Positions 57,271-64,000 of a stretch of 64,000 bases of DNA are shown here, piece after piece. Each line of letters opens with the position of its first letter. The stretch's first letter is position 1. This stretch comes from Alnus glutinosa (Eukaryota > Streptophyta > Magnoliopsida > Fagales > Betulaceae), in contig NC_084889.1 of NCBI RefSeq assembly GCF_958979055.1, positions 6,030,761 to 6,094,760 of the forward strand. The letters run 5' to 3'. The position numbers and the translations under genes were made by a program. The notes beneath the pieces are model-generated. The model was not told where the DNA came from, did no database searches, and saw only the letters and a program-made list of their open reading frames with translations.

Positions 57271-57693
57271 GAACTGCACCTTTTTATTTTTATTTTTATA
57301 GACCACTTTAATTGAATATTGTTATTTGTTTTCATATTTCATGGCATAGAACAACTCGCATACGGCAAAACAATTTAGATTACCCATCACTGCAACACAA
57401 TTCGCAACACAGACGCGGTAAAAAAATACTCAACGCAAGTCACAACTTTTGAGGTTAGTTTTCTAAGCTCAATGCATGCACAAAGTTAAGAAGAATGTAT
57501 GAACTTTAATTAGCCCTCTTATTTTATTACATTTTTCATTCATGCATGCATATATGCTTTAGCCCATTCCTTAAAAATGTTTGGGTCGTACGTCCTGCTT
57601 GTTTTGTTATTAATTAATTTCATTTGGAAGGAGAGAGAAAGAGAGAGCTAGAGAGCTAGAGAGAGAGAGAGAGAGAATATTGGAAGAAAGACA
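57271..57693. other. Intergenic, no gene recognised
   Basis: AT-rich, with a GA-rich tract at 57631-57676. Confidence 0.4.
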
Positions 57694-57851
57694 AAGCTAA
57701 TAAGAGAAGGATGTCAATTGGCAAATGAAATGAATGAGCTAGACATACATAATCCCGCGTGATCAGATAGAAGTTGAACTCTAAGCTAATAAGAGAAGGA
57801 TGTCAATTGGCAAATGAAATGAATAAGCTAGACAGATAGAAGTTGAACTCT
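57694..57851. repeat. Tandem duplication, 89 and 69 bp units
   Basis: Units 57694-57782 and 57783-57851 are almost identical (AAGCTAATAAGAGAAGGATG to GATAGAAGTTGAACTCT), except that 20 bp present in the first unit (ATACATAATCCCGCGTGATC) are absent from the second. Confidence 0.9.
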
Positions 57852-59317
57852 TCACGCATTTGCGCACCTCTTTCTCTCTCTCAAGAAATTTCGAAGGGGT
57901 GGGTTGAGTACTACGTACGTATCTTGAGTATATGGGACTACGTACAAGAGGCTTTCTTGCATGCATCGGTTTCTTTTATCCTTCAACCAGCTGCTTTGCC
58001 TTATAGTATGTGACACATATGGGCACTCCACGTGTACGTGCATGGAAAAAGCCTTCAGTTGGCAGCACAAAAACATGAAATTTGTTAGGAGAACCGCCCT
58101 TTTCAGGTTTGCCTGCCAACCTGCCTTGCTTAAGCCTCAACTTTTCCTAACCACAATAACTTGCCAACCATATCTCTTACTCTACTTTCATACACGTACA
58201 TGTGTAATTGTACAAATCTACAATCAATGTGCTTCTCAAGAAGAGGATATCGATCGAACCAGGTTGAGAAGGCACGCAGGTCTTTGAGACAATTATTGTG
58301 ATTGAGCGATTATATATACACTAGATCGAGCAATTTGTTGAAGAATTGAATTATTCATTAATTTATCAGGTCTATAAATCTCAGGCAGTGTTCAAGAAAC
58401 TGACATTTGCCGAATAAAAGAGTGCATATATGCAACACGAACGAATTAATTAATTAAGGTAATGCTTACAATAACGAGAATGCATGATAATTAATGTCGG
58501 ATAGAAGGAGATACAAAAAAGAAAATATTGATTACTGGCCTAATAGCTATAGATTGGGTTTTGATTTGAAGCTTATATATATGACTTGTTTTTAATGTAC
58601 GTGTGCACGTGATTTTTACAAGTATTTTTATGAGAATTGTATACTCTCAAAACAGATTTCGGTTAATTAATTAATATATATATACAAATTATTATTCCTA
58701 AAACCCAAATTAGAGAAAAACTTTGTCGGTTCAAATAGCATAATACTCTCTTTAAGGTACGTATATAGCTGCCATAACTTAAATTATAATTAATTAGCTA
58801 AATGCTTTAAAAAAAGAAGAAGAAAGTAGCAAGATATATAACAATATCATACGTACGTACCCGGCCATTGTGTAAGGTTATAATAGTCATTGCCCTACGT
58901 CAAGGGTATGTTGTTGTACTTCTAAAGCAAGGCTAGGGTCGATGATAATCCTCAAGTTTTACGATTGTGTACGTAAGGACAAGATATATATAATTAACTA
59001 CCTGCAGATGGAATAAAGGTCGGTCGATCGATCGTCCCAAAGAATTAAGGGAGGCTCTTCAGCAAATGTAGCCTAAAAGATTGCAAACAAATTGGAGAAG
59101 TAACTCTTTTCTCTCTTGATAAGATTAGAGTTCCCAAAAATAATAACGTGAAATACAATCATCCTAAAGCTTTTTTAGAGGCCTGCTTTTTAAAGCCAAA
59201 AAAATGTATCAATTCGAACAAACTCACCAAGCAAATTCTTTCCTAACCCCAAAAACTCAGTTTAGAATATCTCTCTTTCTTCAATTAAGGTGAAATTCTA
59301 AAAAGATTTTCCTCAAG
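57852..59317. other. Upstream region of the UPF0496 gene
   Basis: AT-rich. A 108-codon frame at 57961-58287 has no recognisable motif. Several ACGT cores and (TA)n tracts are present, but no promoter element could be fixed. Confidence 0.4.
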
Positions 59318-60871
59318 ATGTGGGCTAAATCTAGAGCTTCTACGACCAAAAAAGGTATGTTCTTATAATATAATCTTCTGCTTTTATTATTTTTCCTTCT
59401 TTTTTCTTTTCCTATATATTAATGAGATGGAGATTTTTTTTTTCTTCAAATATATATATATATATACACGGGTACGTATGATCATGCTTTCTGTTTTATT
59501 TTACAATATATAAGAACAAAAAAGCTGATTGATTTTTTACAAAAGTGTATATATTAATAACTTGTATATATCTATAAATGGGCTAAGAGAAAAAGATCAT
59601 AGCAATTCCACCATTTAAGAGAAAGTGGAAGTTCTTATTGAAAGTTTACGCTTCTTTAACGAGGCAAAGAGAAAATTCCTGTTTAATTCCTTTTCATATT
59701 ATATATATATATATATCCCTAGCTCACAAAGCGAAAGATTGCATGCAAATGTACAATAAAATAGCATTTTTTTTTTTTAATCATTCTACAGGTTAATATT
59801 TAATTATCTATATTTTTTCATTGGTTTTCAGATGGTAAGGAATTGAGAGATGCTCGTAAAAGCTTGAGCGTCAACGAGGAGTACCTTAGTGCACTAAGAA
59901 CCAAATCGTACGCAGAATTCTTCACCAAAGTTGAATTACTTGTAAACCAGCCATCCTCTTCATCATACTCCAGCCATCAGGAGTTGTCTGAAATTCTTCT
60001 TGAACAGAGTCAAGACACGATTCCAGCTATTCTTGACTCTGCAATTCTTTCCTCAAACATACCTGAACTCAAAGGCCTTATGCTCAACTACTTTGACATC
60101 AGTGCCGAGGCTTCAAACTTCTGTAGCCACCTCCTCAAAAGCATCAAACAGATCCAATCCAGCTACCACTTCATTCACCACACGCTTGACACTGTCGATG
60201 ATCATGATCATTACTATTCTCCAGACCAAGTCAAGCTGATTATTTCAGAGCTAAACTCGTTCGTTATCCTCAACAAACATGAATTTAAGCTGATACGCGA
60301 CAAGTACTCGTTAGTATTGCACCGCCTGAAGTCAATGAGAAAAAAGGTGGCAAGAAAACTTAAGCTGATTAAATATTTGAAGAAGGCATTTGGGATTTGC
60401 GTCGCGGCAGCTTGTGGGTTGGTAGCCATCGCAGCCATTGTCCTAGCAACGCACACTCTCAGCGCGCTTGTCTTGGCGCCAACACTTTTCAGCTCCCCCA
60501 TGAAGCGCTTAAAGAAGAAGTGTTTAAGCTTTCGGTTCTTGAGAAGTGGGCTTCTCAGCAAAGTAGGGAAGCAGATCGATGTGGCGGCAAAGGGAACTTA
60601 TATCTTGAACAGAGATTTTGATACGATTAGTCGGCTTGTGGCTAGGCTTAACGATGAGGTTGAGCACAGAAAGGCAATGTTACGATTCTGTTTGGAGAGG
60701 AGGGAGGATAAGTTTTCTTTGCAAGTAATGAAGGAGATTAAGAAGAGCGATATTGGGTTCAGGAAGCAAGTTCAGGATCTTGAAGAGCATGTGTACTTGT
60801 GCCTTGTAACCATTAACAGGGCTAGAGCTTTGGTCATTAAGGAGATGACTTCATGCTGTGTAGAGAAATAA
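59318..60871 (+). CDS. UPF0496 family protein (AT14A-like, DUF677)
   Basis: Two exons: a short first one, 59318-59354 (MWAKSRASTTKK), and 59832-60871, joined in phase to give 358 residues. Plant UPF0496 proteins include AT14A, proposed to link the cell wall, plasma membrane and cytoskeleton; most members are uncharacterised. Seen here are N-terminal helices (DARKSLSVNEEYLSALRTKS), a middle basic region (SMRKKVARKLKLIKYLKKAF), a long hydrophobic segment at residues about 198-229 (GICVAAACGLVAIAAIVLAT), and C-terminal coiled-coil-like helices with the family's LEEHVYLCLVTINRARALV region. The 477-nt intron after a tiny first exon is common in this family. Confident on family, no molecular role known. 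Confidence 0.88.
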
Positions 60872-63228
60872 GGAGCCATGAGTTCTTGCGTTTCTACAGT
60901 GTAATATATATAGATTTTTGTGTATATCGTCAATGACTTCTCAGAAGATTAGGCTGTTCAAAAACTATTCATTTATTTAGTTCTCAACTATTTTAGGAAT
61001 ACTATTCAATTATTTTTAGAATAACACAATAAAGTTTTTTTTTTTTCCCAATCCAAACGTTATATATATAAATTCTTATTATTCTAGGGGATGGCTGGCC
61101 ACCCATATTATGATTATTTTTCTTTTCTTCCAATTTTTGGGTTAAAAAAAAATAAAAAATGATATTTTTTTGGAAAATAATTTTTGGGGCTTGGATATTT
61201 TTTAAATTTTAATTCAATTTGAGTGAGAACACCATGCGTTGTCACTAAACAAAAGAATATAAATTGTCATTTCATTCTATTTTTTTGTATTCCCAGTAAT
61301 ACACATTCCTATTATCCTAAAGAAATGATCATTCTGTATATCAAATACGTGTATCTTAAAGTTCACTTAATTATTTGTAATAAGAGAGATAAGTAAAATG
61401 AGTTCAAGAACTTGCAAAGCCTTTTGACAAACTATTGTTACCATATTTGTACATAGGGACAAAGCAAACATTTGGGATTTGGAGGGGCAAAATTGAAAGA
61501 AAATTTTTTTTAAAGGAACAAAACTAAAAAAATAAATAATTTAAGGGTAAAATTTTAACTTTAATTTATTTTTTATTTTTAGAAAAAACATGGTAGCTTG
61601 GGGCCAATGTAGCTCCGCCCGTGTTTGTGCCATAATTGATTGACGACTATACCAGAAATAATTGGCTTTTTCATTATATTTTCAGCATATTATGGTAATA
61701 TTTCTTATCCACCACCATATTGGCTCTCCCTAATTATTGTAAATCAATTAGTTTGGCCACGCCGTCACATTGTTGCACGCACCACTACGCGTCACTGGTG
61801 GTTTTGGGCATTAGATTTACACGCCTAACATGTTGTGACTTGATTAAGTTAAATCGAATGGTCAGTTCGAGTTTTTGACTCAAATCCACACTTAATTTGT
61901 ACTTGTGAACTGAATGTACCAGTACCTTTTTCTAATTGCTACTCTAGATCGCAATTTTCCGGTGTCACGCCCGATTTTAATTTAGCATATACACATTATT
62001 AAAAAAAAAAAAAAAAAAAAGGAGAAAAAAAAAAAGAAAAAGAAAAAGAAAAAAGGAGAGAATATGCTTCCATAGAATATTCATGTTCAATCTCAATTAT
62101 TTTAGTTTAAAATATGTTTTTTTAAATAGGTTTGAGTCGTTTGACCCCGCTGAAACTCGGGATGCCAGTAACAGTAAGCCAACAAAGCCACCGCTGTTCA
62201 AGATTCCATTACCCCTTAAATTCTTTGGATTTTTTTTATTTTTTATTATTATTTTAACCTTTTCCACTACCCTTTCCAATTTCTTGTCTCTCATTTTCCA
62301 ATCCGGAAAGCAATCAAAATATGAAAATTTACGATTGTTACAGCCTTTACAGTTTACAATTCTTTCCTTAGGATTTTCCAATCATGTGCTTCTTCAACAC
62401 CAGACAGTGCGAACTTTCTTAGTTCCTCCAAAGCCTCTGTTCAACGGTTCAACCCCACCAACAATCTTAAACCCCCACAATTTCTCGTTGTATATTTTCA
62501 CTTGTATTTTCGTTAAATTCTATGTACTGGTAGGACAACTCCCAGGATTGCTGAAGTAGCTGATTGCTTGGCTCTTCTTTCGTTTGAAGTGACACCTTGT
62601 GCCTGCAGTTAGAGTTTGTGAAGTACCCATCATTGCGGTGCGTGTTCTTTGCCTTCAGTTTCAACCCCTTGATCTGCTTAACGTTAACTTCGCCTTGATT
62701 CTTGTATTGGGTTGAGGGTAAAGAAGCTTTAAACTTTAACAACTTTGCTCACCAAACGTTCAACGCGTTTTATTGACTGGTTGGTTGGTTTTGTGTGTTT
62801 GCTAAGCACATTGAGCATCGGAGGGCTTAAATTATAGTTTCTTTTGGACTTGGAAGTCTGCCTATATTGTCTTTCCTACCTTCTTCAGCACATACAGTGC
62901 CAATTTTCGCGGAAAAATTGATTATTTGAATGCTGGGAATTGTTGTTCAAGATTTTTTAAGTGGTGTGTCTGGTGAGGTTTGCTTGTGGATTATGTTTTG
63001 TGCATTTCTGGGCCCTAGTCTGTAGTGATTGTGAGAATTTGGATATTGGGATCTCTATTAAATGGTTTGAATTTCTGGGGCTGGTGAGTTTTACTTGTTG
63101 ATGTGTTACTATACATCTTCAGCTTTAATTATCGGTGATTCAAGAATTTGGATATTGGAGATTGATATTAGGTTCTGGGAGTTGTGGGTTCAGTGTGTTT
63201 CAGTTTTTGAAGCTGTGCACTAGGCCAA
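60872..63228. other. Intergenic DNA and leader of the downstream gene
   Basis: 60872-61990 is AT-rich without a gene. Poly-A and A/G-rich DNA lies at 62000-62060. A frame at 62083-62559 encodes a hydrophobic stretch (FFGFFLFFIIILTF) and might be an exon of the downstream gene's leader or an unrelated ORF; I cannot decide. 62600-63228 reads like a transcribed 5' UTR, with an imperfect internal repeat of AGAATTTGGATATTGG (about 63035 and 63145). Confidence 0.4.
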
Positions 63229-63478
63229 ATGGGAAGTAATGGGGTTGATCATTTGTCAAAAGATTTAGTAGAAGAAGGTGTTAGCAACCAAGAAGTTGAT
63301 ATGGATTCTGGGCAGACTCGTAGTGTTGATGAATCAGTGTCGGAAAAGGAGTCTGCGGATGAACGGTCTAATGCAGGTTCTTTTCAGGAGGCAGATGATC
63401 AGAACAATTCAGTGCGGCAGTCGGCTTTAGAGATTTCTCAGTCGAAAGAACTGAATGTTTGTTCTTCACCTCGAAGAG
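63229..63478 (+). CDS. First coding exon of an unidentified gene, runs off the window
   Basis: The ATG opens MGSNGVDHLSKDLVEEGVSN and the exon ends with a good donor (AAGAG|GTTAGT) after 83 codons plus one base. The peptide is acidic and rich in Ser, Glu, Asp and Gln, with no domain, signal peptide or membrane segment: a disordered N-terminus of a larger protein. The rest of the gene lies in or beyond the intron that fills 63479-64000. No family can be named from this part. Confidence 0.6.
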
Positions 63479-64000
63479 GTTAGTGTGGCATCCTCAAGTG
63501 GTTTCTTTTGGTTACTTGATATAATTTCCTAATTGCTTGAAAGAATATTAGTTTCTCCTGTTGTTATTTTTGCATTTGGGAACTAAGAATTAAGCTTGGT
63601 AATGAAGATAGTTGAAAAGGGTCTAGTGTTAACTGATATCTAAGCTCCTGAATGCCTTCTAGTTAACACGGTATACTATCTTCTTCACTGTGAGCTATTT
63701 GCCGAGATATTTTGTATCACCAAATCGTTAGAGTCTTTTTTTTTTTTTTTTGATGCAATGAACATAAGAGTTCTCTATCTTGCCTAAGCTTTGTTTGGTT
63801 GTGGTAGGCCCAAGGTTCAATTATTGGACCATATAGTTCTACTTGGAATGTCTATCTTGGCTCTGCAGTTTTGTACTAAGCATCCATTTAAATAAGCCAC
63901 TCTCGGGAGTTGTGCCTGTCAGATAGATATTCAGATTGAAGTAGTAGAGTAGAATGACATGTAATAAAAGGAAGGACTGGTTTGTGCTGCACGCCTAGTT
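63479..64000 (+). other. First intron of the unidentified gene
   Basis: Starts with GTTAGT and shows no exon up to the window edge. It contains a poly-T run near 63736-63752. Confidence 0.5.

Noticed and set aside
1-64000. CRISPR arrays, operons, prophage or other prokaryotic systems
   Set aside because: Spliced plant genes throughout; no spaced palindromic repeats or gene strings of bacterial type.

Overview
The window is a plant nuclear chromosome segment from a eudicot, probably a woody one. Spliced genes with GT-AG introns sit far apart in AT-rich DNA with many (GA)n/(CT)n and (AT)n microsatellites, miniature inverted-repeat elements, LINE 3' stubs, a tRNA-derived SINE, a TRIM and a decayed Copia element. 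Exons were placed by hand from reading-frame continuity, splice sites and remembered family motifs. No database search was possible.

Layout, left to right: (1) the 3' end of a Tubby-like (TULP) gene, + strand, 327-3968. (2) A gene-poor stretch, 4-11 kb. (3) A minus-strand array, about 17.3 to 11.4 kb, that looks like a tandemly duplicated box C/D snoRNA gene cluster behind a telo-box leader and interrupted by LINE pieces. (4) A complete WD40-repeat gene, + strand, 18409-26930, with 13 or 14 exons and a solo LTR and an inverted-repeat element in its introns. (5) An AT-rich gap with an RNase H-like relic (28.4-28.85 kb). (6) An intronless ROH1/BYPASS-related gene, + strand, 33104-34312. (7) An RTM2-like HSP20-domain gene, minus strand, 39742-38228. 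(8) A TRIM at 41830-42347. (9) A phytocyanin/early-nodulin-like gene, minus strand, 44307-42964. (10) A GBF4-type bZIP gene, minus strand, 54204-49433. (11) A broken Copia fossil near 55.1-57.3 kb. (12) A UPF0496 gene, + strand, 59318-60871. (13) The first coding exon of an unidentified gene, + strand, from 63229, which runs off the window.

The protein genes are unrelated neighbours, as is usual in plants; nothing suggests an operon or a shared pathway. The most interesting non-protein signal is the snoRNA-like array. One candidate has full C, D', C' and D boxes in two copies and a possible 25S rRNA guide. A second family has three intact copies and one decayed copy with a conserved terminal stem. 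A third block of unknown nature is present four times.

Also notable are four tiny insertions (about 18-32 bp) made only of a LINE-like 3' tail and an A-run between 15-20 bp target duplications, a 102-nt stop-free intron with a strong G-quadruplex motif in the RTM2-like gene, and a probable GC-AG intron in the phytocyanin-like gene.
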